Below, one piece after another: positions 55,366 through 62,705 of a DNA stretch of 64,000 bases; positions within the stretch are counted from its first letter, which is position 1; every line of letters begins with the position of its first letter. The position numbers and the translations under genes are program-made. The stretch comes from Chryseobacterium aquifrigidense (GTDB lineage Bacteria; Bacteroidota; Bacteroidia; Flavobacteriales; Weeksellaceae). The notes beneath the pieces were generated by a model that had not been told where the DNA came from, did not search any database, and was given only the letters and a program-made list of their open reading frames with translations. The stretch is from contig NZ_VFPD01000001.1 in NCBI RefSeq assembly GCF_006716485.1, positions 3,144,008-3,208,007 on the forward strand, written 5' to 3'.

Positions 55366-55662
55366 TTGACAGAAAAATTGAAACCCGATACAACAGTGAA
55401 TAATGGTATTTGTAAACTTTCATTTGACTTCCCAATTATTTCAAATGGTGGAAATGACATCTGGATTTGTCAAAATAAAACAGAAGGTACAAAAACTATC
55501 AAATTTTGGATTTCTCGGGGCTTTTTCGAATCACCACAAACTTATTTTATATTCACAAACGATAATGAGACACAAAAGCAATACGAAGAACAAATAAAAC
55601 TAAAACCTGAATATAATTGGAAATTAGAAAAAAATTGGTACCGGATAATGGAACGAGATTAA
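55366..55662 (+). CDS. Hypothetical 98-aa protein (TTG start)
   Basis: Soluble, Lys/Glu/Trp-rich protein with no signal peptide. The frame is open from just after a stop near 55309 and has only a TTG (55366) as a likely start, 11 bases after the previous stop. The lack of an ATG leaves open that it is the 3' end of a gene whose 5' end was lost or frameshifted into the small membrane protein upstream. No family recognised. It ends 27 bases before groEL-tail copy 3. Confidence 0.45.
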   Translation: MTEKLKPDTTVNNGICKLSFDFPIISNGGNDIWICQNKTEGTKTIKFWISRGFFESPQTYFIFTNDNETQKQYEEQIKLKPEYNWKLEKNWYRIMERD

Positions 55663-55688
55663 AATTTCTTTTATCAAAATTTTCTGCA

Positions 55689-55886
55689 TTAAAGCAACAA
55701 GAATTAGCCTTGAAAATGCAGCTTCTGTATCTGAAATGCTTCTAACAACTAAATGTGTAATCACTGAAGTAAAGAGCGCTGAACCAGCTATGCCAATGGG
55801 TGGTGGAATGCCAGGAATGATGTAACGGTCAGCGACCGAGGCAATTTAATATACTAACCGTTCTACTTTTGTAGAGCGGTTTTTTT
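55689..55886 (+). repeat. groEL 3'-end copy 3 with terminator
   Basis: In-frame remnant of about the last 45 codons (from the [11 protein letters not shown] region to GGGMPGMM, stop 55823-55825). Changes include G to E and E to K in the TTECV block. It shares synonymous sites with copies 1 and 4 (ATC, GTA) against the resident groEL. The post-stop hairpin is rebuilt as CGGTC-agc-GACCG, and the terminator is AACCGTTCTAC/GTAGAGCGGTT. Confidence 0.9.
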
Positions 55887-55920
55887 GTATGTAAATCTAA
55901 GGTAAGATATTTAGATTGGA

Positions 55921-55953
55921 ATCCTTGTCAAGGTTTAAAACCTTGACAAGGAT
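55921..55953. repeat. 33-base near-perfect palindrome
   Basis: ATCCTTGTCAAGGTTT, one A, AAACCTTGACAAGGAT: 16-base perfect arms with a 1-base centre. It is the only notable content between tail copies 3 and 4, which enclose no gene. Looks like a dispersed palindromic repeat. Confidence 0.8.
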
Positions 55954-55967
55954 CTGCTGAAATATAT

Positions 55968-56142
55968 TTGAAAACGCAGCTTCTGTATCTGGAATGCTTT
56001 TAACAACTGAATGTGTAATCACTGAAGTAAAGAGCGCTGAACCAGCTATGCCAATGGGTGGTGGAATGCCAGGAATGATGTAACAGCTGTTGCTGAGACA
56101 ATTTAATATATAAACCGTTCTGCTTTTGTAGGGCGGTTTTTT
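55968..56142 (+). repeat. groEL 3'-end copy 4 with terminator
   Basis: Shortest and best-preserved tail: the last 38 codons ([11 protein letters not shown] to GMPGMM, stop 56081-56083) have no amino-acid change from groEL but carry synonymous differences (TTA, ATC, GTA). Its 3' flank (CAGC-tgtt-GCTG, then AACCGTTCTGC/GTAGGGCGGTT) is nearly identical to the resident flank. As the outermost copy it may be the oldest displaced original 3' end. Confidence 0.92.
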
Positions 56143-56290
56143 GTTTTGTAGACAACCCCTTTGTTTATCATTTATTATACTATTGCGTTTATCCCAAAAC
56201 AACTAAAAATAAACCATTGTTTAACAGACAATTGTACAATACACATATGAAATAAGCGTAATAATATATATGTGATATTTGCGCAATGCG

Positions 56291-56298
56291 TATATTTG
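56291..56298 (+). promoter_or_regulatory. -7 box of the DGQHR-HEPN pair
   Basis: TATATTTG, exact TAnnTTTG, 33 bases before the ATG. Upstream lie two inverted repeats, ATTGTACAAT (56231-56240) and CACATAT/ATATGTG (about 56242-56274), that could be operators for autoregulation. Confidence 0.55.
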
Positions 56299-56330
56299 GA
56301 TGTTATGTGTAATTAAATAAAAGAGAAACA

Positions 56331-57371
56331 ATGATTGAATTGTCAACAATAAATGAAGACTTAGTAATTAAAAGTAAATTCATTACTGGTCACACAACAT
56401 ATGATTTTGCAATAAAAAATCTCTACCCTCTAATTAATAGATTAGATATACAAAGAAATCTACAAAATCCATCATTTTATAGAAGATTAAAAGATGATAT
56501 ATTAAATGGTTGTATTATGCCTCCTATTACTATTGCAATCATTGATAATAAATATGAAAATTCATCAGGTTCTTTATCAGACCTTAAAACATATGTGAAT
56601 AAGCATATTGAAAACATGTTTATTTTAGATGGCATACAACGTTTGAATACTTTACATAATGCTTATACTTATCCGGAGATTGATAAATCATTAGATTTAA
56701 AACGTCCATTATTCATAAATCTCCTAATTTGTAAATCAATGGATAACCTGCTGTATAGAATGATTACCTTAAATAATGGACAAAAACCAATGTCGGCAAA
56801 TCATCAGATTGAAATATTATTAAGTAACATTTATAATTTTGATGAATTAGGTATAAAAATAATAACAGACAAGCAAAAAGGTACAAAAGGAAAGAATGAA
56901 AATCATTTTGAAAAATCAAGCATAATTAAAGGTTATCTAGCTTTTATAACTAATAGCATATCTATTGATAACAAAAAAATTATTGATGAAAAGATGGATA
57001 ATCTTTTAACTAAAAAAATTATGGAATCTAATATCACAAATGATAATTTAGAATTTTCAGATGTTATTAATTTGATAAATAACCTTTCAGAATCATCACT
57101 AACTAAAAAATGGTTTGATAACACTAATAATGTAATTGGTTTTTCAGTAGGAATTAGAAAGTCTTATAATTATTTTAAAAATGTAACTTTAGAAGATTTT
57201 GAAAAATCACTCTCTATATTCGAAACTACATTTAAAGGACTAAATTTATCTACAATAAAGCTTAGCAAAGAGAGAAGAAATTTGGTGAAATTTTTTATTG
57301 AAAATTTTGAAACTCAACACCAAATGAGTGAATATGATCTATTAGATATGTTTAATGATTATACTTTTTAA
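56331..57371 (+). CDS. DGQHR/ParB-like protein, candidate defence component
   Basis: 346-aa cytoplasmic protein. Residues 95-108 (MFILDGIQRLNTLH) match the DGQ(H/Q)R motif shared by DndB-type DGQHR proteins and the DUF262 N-domain of GmrSD (VLDGQQRLTTL); here the first Gln is Ile (D100-G101-I102-Q103-R104). The later block LNNGQKPMSANHQIEIL fits the partner loop of this fold. The His-Asn-His nuclease domain of GmrSD is absent, so it would be a binding or nucleotide-handling subunit. The rest is AT-rich and helical. Its stop overlaps the start of the next gene by one base (TAATG), implying equal expression of the pair. Confidence 0.62.
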   Translation: MIELSTINEDLVIKSKFITGHTTYDFAIKNLYPLINRLDIQRNLQNPSFYRRLKDDILNGCIMPPITIAIIDNKYENSSGSLSDLKTYVNKHIENMFILDGIQRLNTLHNAYTYPEIDKSLDLKRPLFINLLICKSMDNLLYRMITLNNGQKPMSANHQIEILLSNIYNFDELGIKIITDKQKGTKGKNENHFEKSSIIKGYLAFITNSISIDNKKIIDEKMDNLLTKKIMESNITNDNLEFSDVINLINNLSESSLTKKWFDNTNNVIGFSVGIRKSYNYFKNVTLEDFEKSLSIFETTFKGLNLSTIKLSKERRNLVKFFIENFETQHQMSEYDLLDMFNDYTF

Positions 57372-58255
57372 TGAATTACAGTTTTACAGAATTAATTCAG
57401 TCAAGATTTCAAAGTTCACTTGTGCCAAGTTTAATATTAAATGCAGGCACAAGAAAGGAATCTTATTTAATTAGGCTTCTGACAGGTACAGTAAGTATTG
57501 CAAATAATTACACTAGTGAAATATTTATCCAAAAAACAAACTATTCTAAATTAGGAAAAGAAGTAAAAAAAATTATCTCAACAAAACCAATTAGAGAAGC
57601 ATTAACACATCCTTTGCAACTTTCTGATCTGGATTTTTATATAAGTACTTCAGAACATTCAAATGATACATATTATGAATTATTAATTGATGAGGTATGC
57701 TCTTACTTTTTCGCAACGGAAAAAGAGAATCACACAACATCATTCCTTCATTTATATAGGATTATTGAATATATTTCTTATAGTTTCCCACTGATATACT
57801 CTTCATATTCCAGAGACTATTTTGGTACATTTAATAGACTAAAAAGTTATTTTGAGACAGCAAAAAGTGAATTATCATTTTTTGAAAAATTTCAAGAGAA
57901 AATAATTGATAGCTCCCTTTTAGAAAGTGAATTAGAAATAGATTTCACAACTGTTGATCCAATACTGGCATCAAAATATTATACTTTACTGAAAAATATT
58001 TTAGATCCCTCAAATTTAAAAACTGACGTACCCAATACGAAAATATCATTTGAATACAAATTCATATTAAAATTAGTAATTACTTTAAGAAATCGTTATT
58101 TTCATTTTGCAATTGGTGGCCAAAGAAATATCAGATCTAACGAAATTATTCAAAGTGATCTGTTTTTTAAGTTAGTAAATGATGAAATACTTAATTGGAT
58201 AACAATAATATATTTTGAAATATTAAATCATTCTGTAAGTCAAAGAAAAATATAA
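57371..58255 (+). CDS. HEPN-type protein with RNxxxH motif, candidate toxin/RNase
   Basis: 294-aa cytoplasmic, helix-rich protein without signal or membrane segments. Near the C-terminus, residues 240-245 read R-N-R-Y-F-H in ITLRNRYFHFAIGG. That is the Rx4-6H catalytic motif, with Asn after Arg, of HEPN-superfamily RNases used by toxin-antitoxin, CRISPR and abortive-infection systems. A helical pattern around it fits. The rest is unrecognised. Translationally coupled to the DGQHR-like gene and next to an XRE-regulator gene. Assignment as an RNA-cutting effector is an inference from one motif plus context. Confidence 0.6.
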   Translation: MNYSFTELIQSRFQSSLVPSLILNAGTRKESYLIRLLTGTVSIANNYTSEIFIQKTNYSKLGKEVKKIISTKPIREALTHPLQLSDLDFYISTSEHSNDTYYELLIDEVCSYFFATEKENHTTSFLHLYRIIEYISYSFPLIYSSYSRDYFGTFNRLKSYFETAKSELSFFEKFQEKIIDSSLLESELEIDFTTVDPILASKYYTLLKNILDPSNLKTDVPNTKISFEYKFILKLVITLRNRYFHFAIGGQRNIRSNEIIQSDLFFKLVNDEILNWITIIYFEILNHSVSQRKI

Positions 58256-58272
58256 CTACATATAACATCATA

Positions 58273-58331
58273 TTGGCAAAATGCGGGGTTAAACTCTGAA
58301 TTGAAAACCTTCTCGTTTTTCGCCAATACTT
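58273..58331. repeat. Imperfect palindrome after the HEPN gene (cassette-site-like)
   Basis: TATTGGC-AAAATGCGGGG and, about 35 bases on, ACCTTCTCGTTTTTCGCCAATA form an interrupted inverted repeat (TATTGGC/GCCAATA outer arms plus AAAA/TTTT). The shape is like recombination sites downstream of gene cassettes, but the integron core motif GTTRRRY is not visible. It may simply be a terminator or dispersed repeat. Confidence 0.4.
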
Positions 58332-58381
58332 TTCCCCATACCAATAGATTAATAAAAACAAATCCACTCTCGCCAGGATTT

Positions 58382-58615
58382 CTAATCAATTTTGAAATCC
58401 AATAAATCTTTAGGTGTTACATTTAGACCTTTGGCCAAATCAATTAATGTAGTAAATGCAAAATTTCTTTTTCCATTTTCTATATCGCTTACTGTACCTT
58501 TAGTAATTTTGGAACTATTTAGAACAACATCATCTTGGGTAAGCCCAGATTTAAGTCTTAAATCTTTGACGTGTTCTCCAAATCTTTTTAGTATTTCATC
58601 TTGTAAAACGTCCAT
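58382..58615 (-). CDS. XRE family HTH transcriptional regulator
   Basis: 77-aa single-domain Cro/C1-type regulator. The HTH is at about residues 14-68 (VKDLRLKSGLTQDDVVLNSS ... GTVSDIENGKRNFAFTTLID), with Gln at the start of helix 2 and SDIENGKR as recognition region. It is convergent with the HEPN gene. A perfect 28-base palindrome 41 bases upstream of its start is the obvious operator. It overlaps the -33 box of a divergent promoter, so the protein may control both itself and the RNA transcript on the other strand. Confidence 0.88.
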   Translation of the reverse strand: MDVLQDEILKRFGEHVKDLRLKSGLTQDDVVLNSSKITKGTVSDIENGKRNFAFTTLIDLAKGLNVTPKDLLDFKID

Positions 58616-58655
58616 TTATTAGCACTTTATACAAAGGGCGTAATTTTTTTTACAA

Positions 58656-58683
58656 ATTTTGTTACAAGAACTTGTAACAAAAT
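58656..58683. promoter_or_regulatory. 28-base palindromic operator
   Basis: ATTTTGTTACAAG-AA-CTTGTAACAAAAT: perfect 13-base arms with a 2-base centre, too tight for an RNA hairpin loop and therefore more like a protein-binding site. It covers the -33 TTG (58672-58674) of the plus-strand promoter and lies just upstream of the XRE gene. Confidence 0.75.
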
Positions 58684-58701
58684 GAAAATTTCTTATATTT
58701 G
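58672..58701 (+). promoter_or_regulatory. Consensus promoter of the structured RNA
   Basis: TTG (58672-58674), exactly 19 bases, TATATTTG (58694-58701): a full match to the Bacteroidota -33/-7 consensus, the best in the window. Predicted start near 58708, where a hairpin ATTACTC-atta-GAGTAAT begins. Confidence 0.75.
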
Positions 58702-58707
58702 GAAAAG

Positions 58708-58912
58708 ATTACTCATTAGAGTAATTTTGCGATACTTCAAAGAAATATAGAAGCTATTGCTTAGAACCTTGCTTTTGAAAACTGGTAATTTTTATGCACG
58801 CAAGATGATAAGCAGGAAGCTCACGACCTAGGCGTGGGCTCTCTTATCTGTGTGCAGGGTATACCAGTACCTCAAAAGCGGATATTGTAGAGTCTCATGC
58901 CGTTTTTATTTT
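58708..58912 (+). ncRNA. Structured non-coding RNA, 6S-like candidate
   Basis: No open frame of note follows the strong promoter. Instead there is a long interrupted hairpin: GCTTTTGA (58771-58778) with TCAAAAGC (58872-58879); ACTGGTA (58781-58787) with TACCAGT (58862-58868); TGCACGCA (58795-58802) with TGTGTGCA (58849-58856); GATAAG (58807-58812) with CTTATC (58843-58848); AGCTCACG (58818-58825) with CGTGGGCT (58833-58840); apical loop ACCTAGG. About 37 pairs with asymmetric internal loops, including a 7/5 bubble. A T-rich stretch near 58901-58911 could end the transcript at about 200 nt. The size and the bubble-in-a-rod shape fit 6S-type RNAs, for which Rfam has a Flavobacteria family (6S-Flavo, RF01685). 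The identity is a proposal. Confidence 0.55.
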
Positions 58913-58949
58913 CATGTCGTTCTGTTCTTCTACAAACATCTTTTTCTAA

Positions 58950-59114
58950 GCCTGCTTTTACCACATAAAGTATCATGATACGGTACAATGGGGTGTACAA
59001 TCCATTGCGGCTTCCGGGCTTTTAGAAAAACACAAATTCTACACTATTCATAAGGCTTGTATGGGCAGAAAGTTCAGAACTTCTTCCTTTATGGCCAGTA
59101 AAGTCATACAATAA
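58950..59114 (+). pseudogene. Possible gene remnant between the RNA and MITE-like copy B
   Basis: A 54-codon open frame without a start codon, containing QWGVQSIAASGLLEKHKFYT and ending SFMASKVIQ. The composition is protein-like (mixed charged and hydrophobic residues) but no family is recognised. It could be the 3' end of a lost gene or chance. The interval 58913-59125 holds nothing else. Confidence 0.25.
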
Positions 59115-59125
59115 AACAAAAAATT

Positions 59126-59257
59126 AAAACCATTAAGGAAAATGAAGAGAATAAGATAAGTTAAGATCCATCAAAGATGGATGAAGCAGTCTGCTGAATA
59201 CATAGCTTCAGCTATGATCTTAATGATTCTTAATCCCTTAAAAATTCTTAATGGTTC
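59126..59257. repeat. MITE-like element, copy B
   Basis: Begins AAAACCATTAAGGAAAATG and ends CTTAAAAATTCTTAATGGTT: terminal inverted repeats of about 12 bases (AACCATTAAGRA). The inside has small hairpins ATCCATC-aaa-GATGGAT and ATAGCT-tc-AGCTAT. The ends match copy A at 27987-28103. No transposase. The right end includes the ATG at 59251, so that ATG is probably not the start of the following gene. Confidence 0.6.
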
Positions 59258-59310
59258 AAAAAAATGTACCCCAATTAATCATTCATAAATCACTAAAAAA
59301 ATACAGACTC

Positions 59311-59835
59311 ATGAAAAAAAGCAGAACAGACTTTCAGTCCCGGCTGGGAAAAGGCCACAAAAAATACTACGGCTTACAGCTGATGGAAACCTATTTTCAG
59401 TTCAATGACCTTACAGCATCCAAAGAACAACTAAACAGCATTATGAATTATGCCCTCAAACGAAATAGCCGGATACAAGAAGCCCCATCCGTTATTCTTC
59501 ATTTTTATCAGGCAATGCGGTCATTCATCCGTGCAGGTTATTTCATAGCGATGAAGGAAAAGAAAGGGATCATCAATACTCCGTTGGAAGAAGTTTCTCC
59601 ATTAGTTCTTGGCCTGCTTTCTGAGAAAGAATACCAAAATCCTCTGTTGGTCTTCAAAAAAGCATTCAGAGAATACAGCATACAGGAGTTTGATTATTTT
59701 ATATCCGGGATGGCCTATTTCTCACTTGGCGTATACAGCAATCTTCCGGAAAGGAATATGATAAACCCGTACATCCATGTGATCAAAATGCTGGATGCAG
59801 CGTATCTCCTTCTTGAAAGGAAAGGGAAAATATAA
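59311..59835 (+). CDS. Hypothetical protein
   Basis: 174-aa soluble, mostly helical protein beginning MKKSRTDFQSRLGKGHKKYY, with no signal peptide or membrane helix. Basic N-terminus and conserved-looking segments such as QAMRSFIRAGYFIAMKEKKG. No family recognised. An earlier in-frame ATG (59251) lies in the repeat end and is rejected. Codon use is closer to the chromosome core than to the AT-rich cargo genes. Confidence 0.65.
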   Translation: MKKSRTDFQSRLGKGHKKYYGLQLMETYFQFNDLTASKEQLNSIMNYALKRNSRIQEAPSVILHFYQAMRSFIRAGYFIAMKEKKGIINTPLEEVSPLVLGLLSEKEYQNPLLVFKKAFREYSIQEFDYFISGMAYFSLGVYSNLPERNMINPYIHVIKMLDAAYLLLERKGKI

Positions 59836-59920
59836 AAGCTATTCTAAAAGAACAATTTTTATTCAAATGCTCTCTATTTACATTTGATATATAGATACTC
59901 TCTAATGTTAATTTAATCTC

Positions 59921-59928
59921 TAAATTTG
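59921..59928 (+). promoter_or_regulatory. -7 box of the zinc-ribbon gene
   Basis: TAAATTTG, exact TAnnTTTG, 30 bases before the ATG at 59958. Confidence 0.5.
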
Positions 59929-59957
59929 GATGTTTGTAACAAAAAAACAAATTTAGA

Positions 59958-60599
59958 ATGAAAATGAATTGCAACAAATGTAAAAATGAAGTTATCATTA
60001 TAAACTTTTCTGAAGAACAAAAACTTGATCTTTATATTTTGATGCAAAACGATTTAAAAGTATTTGCTGAAAAAAAATTAATTGACGAATTCAATGTAGA
60101 CAAAAATAAAGCAAAAAATATTATTCAACATTTAAATAATAGAAATGGCAGATGTGCAGAATGTGAGTTTGAAAAATTGAACGGAGAATATGTTGAATGT
60201 CCCAATTGTGGTGCTTTTAATTATAATCTTAATGAACCAGTGTTTAATATAGAATTTTGCAGTCATTTAGAATGGTCTCTGGATTTTAAAAACATTGAAA
60301 ATGAAAAGATAAAATATTATGCTAAGCCTTTTTGGTGTGATGGTATAAGTCATTTACCAGAAGACACAAAATCTTTACTTTATAATAATATTAAAAATGA
60401 CAAGCAAATAATAACAAAAGCCTGGATTGGATATAATGGCAATGAAATTTATGAAATGAAAATCAAGTTTGGGAAAAGAGCTATAGAAAATTATAAAAAT
60501 AATAAAAGCTTAATCGAATGCATTCCAGGAAATAATGAAAATCCGAATTGGATAAAGTTATTTATGGAAGATAAAAAGATTGAAATTCAATTAAAATAA
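59958..60599 (+). CDS. Hypothetical zinc-ribbon protein
   Basis: 213-aa soluble protein with several CxxC pairs: CNKC at residues 4-7, CAEC near residue 67 and CPNC near residue 83. The last two form a likely zinc ribbon around the sequence CAECEFEKLNGEYVECPNCG. The C-terminal half (about 100-213) is a mixed alpha/beta domain with no recognised family. AT-rich codon use. Located in a run of small unrelated genes that includes a SUKH-type immunity-like gene, so an immunity or accessory role is possible but unsupported. Confidence 0.65.
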   Translation: MKMNCNKCKNEVIIINFSEEQKLDLYILMQNDLKVFAEKKLIDEFNVDKNKAKNIIQHLNNRNGRCAECEFEKLNGEYVECPNCGAFNYNLNEPVFNIEFCSHLEWSLDFKNIENEKIKYYAKPFWCDGISHLPEDTKSLLYNNIKNDKQIITKAWIGYNGNEIYEMKIKFGKRAIENYKNNKSLIECIPGNNENPNWIKLFMEDKKIEIQLK

Positions 60600-60725
60600 T
60601 AATTGTTGCTAACATGAGTATGCACGACTGAAGAAGGCAGTAACCTCGCACCACAAAGTCTCCCGACGTTGGAGAAATAAAACAAAATCCACCACCACAC
60701 TAATTTTTATCCCCAAACTTTCTCT

Positions 60726-60733
60726 TATCTTTG
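60726..60733 (+). promoter_or_regulatory. -7 box of the SUKH gene
   Basis: TATCTTTG, exact TAnnTTTG, 50 bases before the ATG at 60783. The remainder of the 60600-60782 gap shows no recognisable feature. Confidence 0.5.
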
Positions 60734-60782
60734 TTTCAATAACGATCTGATCAATGCTGACGACGTAAACACCAAACAAAAT

Positions 60783-61328
60783 ATGGCAACAAAAGAAGAA
60801 TTCTGGGACAGGAAAAAGAAATTAAATGATGATTTTTTCGTGATGGGCTCCGTGGCCCATCCTGCAACTGAAGAACAAATCAGAAAATATGAAGAAAGCA
60901 CAGGGTTTAGCTTCAGCGAAGATGTTAAGGATTTTCTTACCTCATTCGGATCCTTACTTTTTGAAGTTAAAGAAGAGATCTGGAAACGTCCCCAGGAATT
61001 TGATGTTCTTCCAAGCTGGAAATTCGGGTATGGATTTTTTGTGTACGGACTTTCGCAGGATAAAGAAATGCCTTCCTGGATGGGATTTGAAGAAAAACAT
61101 CAGGAAGCCATTGAATATAAAGAAAAGCCATTGGGACAACTGTTTTTCAAACGCAGTGGAAATCTCTACAGGGCATATACCGACAACGGAGTGATAAAAA
61201 TTGAGTATGACAAATACGACGACGAAGATCATGAAGTATTTGAAGGAAATATTTATGATTTTTTAATTGAAGAAATTAATAATTTAGAACAGGATTATCT
61301 GGAATATATTAATGAAGGAAAATCCTGA
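60783..61328 (+). CDS. SMI1/KNR4 (SUKH) family protein, immunity-like
   Basis: 181-aa acidic soluble protein. The SUKH signature is present: PATEEQIRKYEESTGFSFSE ... DVKDFLTSFGSLLF, then conserved Trp/Gly positions (WKFGYGFFVYGL) and the acidic C-terminus. SUKH proteins commonly act as immunity partners to polymorphic toxins. No cognate toxin gene is visible in the window, so this may be an orphan immunity gene. Confidence 0.85.
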   Translation: MATKEEFWDRKKKLNDDFFVMGSVAHPATEEQIRKYEESTGFSFSEDVKDFLTSFGSLLFEVKEEIWKRPQEFDVLPSWKFGYGFFVYGLSQDKEMPSWMGFEEKHQEAIEYKEKPLGQLFFKRSGNLYRAYTDNGVIKIEYDKYDDEDHEVFEGNIYDFLIEEINNLEQDYLEYINEGKS

Positions 61329-61397
61329 TGTATTTGTACACAACCCTATAACTGCTGACTTTACACCTATAAAACAAAAACACTAAACCTTATACCA

Positions 61398-62573
61398 TTG
61401 AAAACAAAATTACTATTCCTTTCATTTTTAGGATCGATACTAGCGCATTCACAAACGCTCCATTTTAAAAATCTCGTCAATATGTCTGCAGGCAGAGGTG
61501 CCATCACCAGTGTCATCGTAGATGATAATATCTATGTGAGCAATGGATACCAGGAAAGCGGAGGTACTGCCAATTATATTGAAAAATATAATATTAAGGA
61601 TAATAAGTGGAGTGTTCTCAAATCTACTCTAAGTCCCAAAAAATTTGCTAATTCAGAAACTTACGATAATAAAATCTATATTTTTAACGGTTGGGGAAAC
61701 AGCCATCTTGAAATTGTAGATCTTGAAACCCAGAAAGTAACAGAAGGAGCAGTTAACCGTTCCTACACAGGAAATGCAGGTTCTGCCATCCATAATGGAA
61801 AAATATATGTGTTCGGTGGCAGCGGACTAAACGGTGCTGCAACCACTGTATTTTCTAAAAGATTTCAATATTATGATATCGCTTCCAATACATGGCATCC
61901 ATTACCGGATATGCCATCAGCCCGAGAAACAAAAGGCAAGATCGTGAATGATAAATTGTATGTCATTGGTGGCTTTAACGGTACCTCATCCCGCATGATC
62001 AATGTTTACGACCTCAACACTAATAGCTGGACCAATCAGTATACGATGCCTTCAGGGATATCCGGACATTCTCTAGCGGTATCCGGTGATAAGATTTTTA
62101 TTGCAGGAGGTTATAATAACCAGACTTTTCTGGCCTATTTTGATACAACAACCAATAAATTCCATCAGTTGTCATCCAACATGATTCCCAGAAGACATGC
62201 TGCAGCGGAGGTATATAACAATACTTTATACATTATCGGCGGAAGTACAACGTCTATTACCAAGTCAGCGATTAAAAGTATACAGGCAGCAGATATCAGT
62301 GAAAATGCACTCTCTTCAAACGCAGCCAATGAAAATTATGAAACTAAAACAAGAGTCTATACCAATGCACAAAAAGACGGTTTTGTGATCAGTAATAAAA
62401 ATAACAGCAATCAGTTTGAATTTACCGTTTACTCCACAGAAGGAAAAGAAATACACAAAGGTTTTGCCTATTACAACAGAAATATAGATTTATCCAGAGT
62501 ACAAAAGGGAACTTATATTTTTAGTTTTAAAGATGAGAAAGGGGTTTTGCAGCAGGTTAGAATTGTAAAATAA
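61398..62573 (+). CDS. Kelch-repeat protein with T9SS sorting domain
   Basis: 391-aa exported protein. It starts with TTG at 61398, accepted because the signal peptide (KTKLLFLSFLGSILAHS) begins directly there and no ATG precedes it. Residues 25-300 contain about five or six kelch-type blades (IYVFGGSGLN, LYVIGGFNGTSS, IFIAGGYNNQT, LYIIGGSTTS), forming a beta-propeller. The last 65 residues resemble a type A T9SS sorting domain (FVISNKNNSNQFEFTVYSTE ... KGTYIFSFKDEKGVLQQVRIVK). Probable surface or secreted binding protein. Confidence 0.88.
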   Translation: MKTKLLFLSFLGSILAHSQTLHFKNLVNMSAGRGAITSVIVDDNIYVSNGYQESGGTANYIEKYNIKDNKWSVLKSTLSPKKFANSETYDNKIYIFNGWGNSHLEIVDLETQKVTEGAVNRSYTGNAGSAIHNGKIYVFGGSGLNGAATTVFSKRFQYYDIASNTWHPLPDMPSARETKGKIVNDKLYVIGGFNGTSSRMINVYDLNTNSWTNQYTMPSGISGHSLAVSGDKIFIAGGYNNQTFLAYFDTTTNKFHQLSSNMIPRRHAAAEVYNNTLYIIGGSTTSITKSAIKSIQAADISENALSSNAANENYETKTRVYTNAQKDGFVISNKNNSNQFEFTVYSTEGKEIHKGFAYYNRNIDLSRVQKGTYIFSFKDEKGVLQQVRIVK

Positions 62574-62705
62574 TAATACACGAAAAAAATTGTTATCAAT
62601 TCCATCATTCGCTTCAAAAATAATCCTGAAAACGAATTAATATAATACATGTCAGGAATGCAGAACATACTCTGCAAAAGGTATAATTCAATAATAAATA
62701 TCAAC

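Noticed and set aside
51494-56142. The repeated blocks after groEL read as a CRISPR-like or simple tandem repeat array
   Set aside because: The units are unequal in length, 80 to over 2000 bases apart, diverged, and clearly derived from the groEL coding end plus terminator.
58708-58912. Retron or reverse-transcriptase-linked msr/msd RNA
   Set aside because: No reverse transcriptase gene is present nearby and the fold lacks the paired a1/a2 arrangement next to a coding gene.
58708-58912. tRNA or tmRNA
   Set aside because: No cloverleaf, T-loop (TTCRA) motif or CCA end can be placed in this segment.
58950-59114. 54-codon frame as a real gene
   Set aside because: No start codon and no recognised similarity; kept only as a low-confidence remnant.
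60600-60782. Possible toxin C-terminal remnant before the SUKH gene (frame containing GSNLAPQSLPTLEK)
   Set aside because: Too short and without any recognisable toxin motif.
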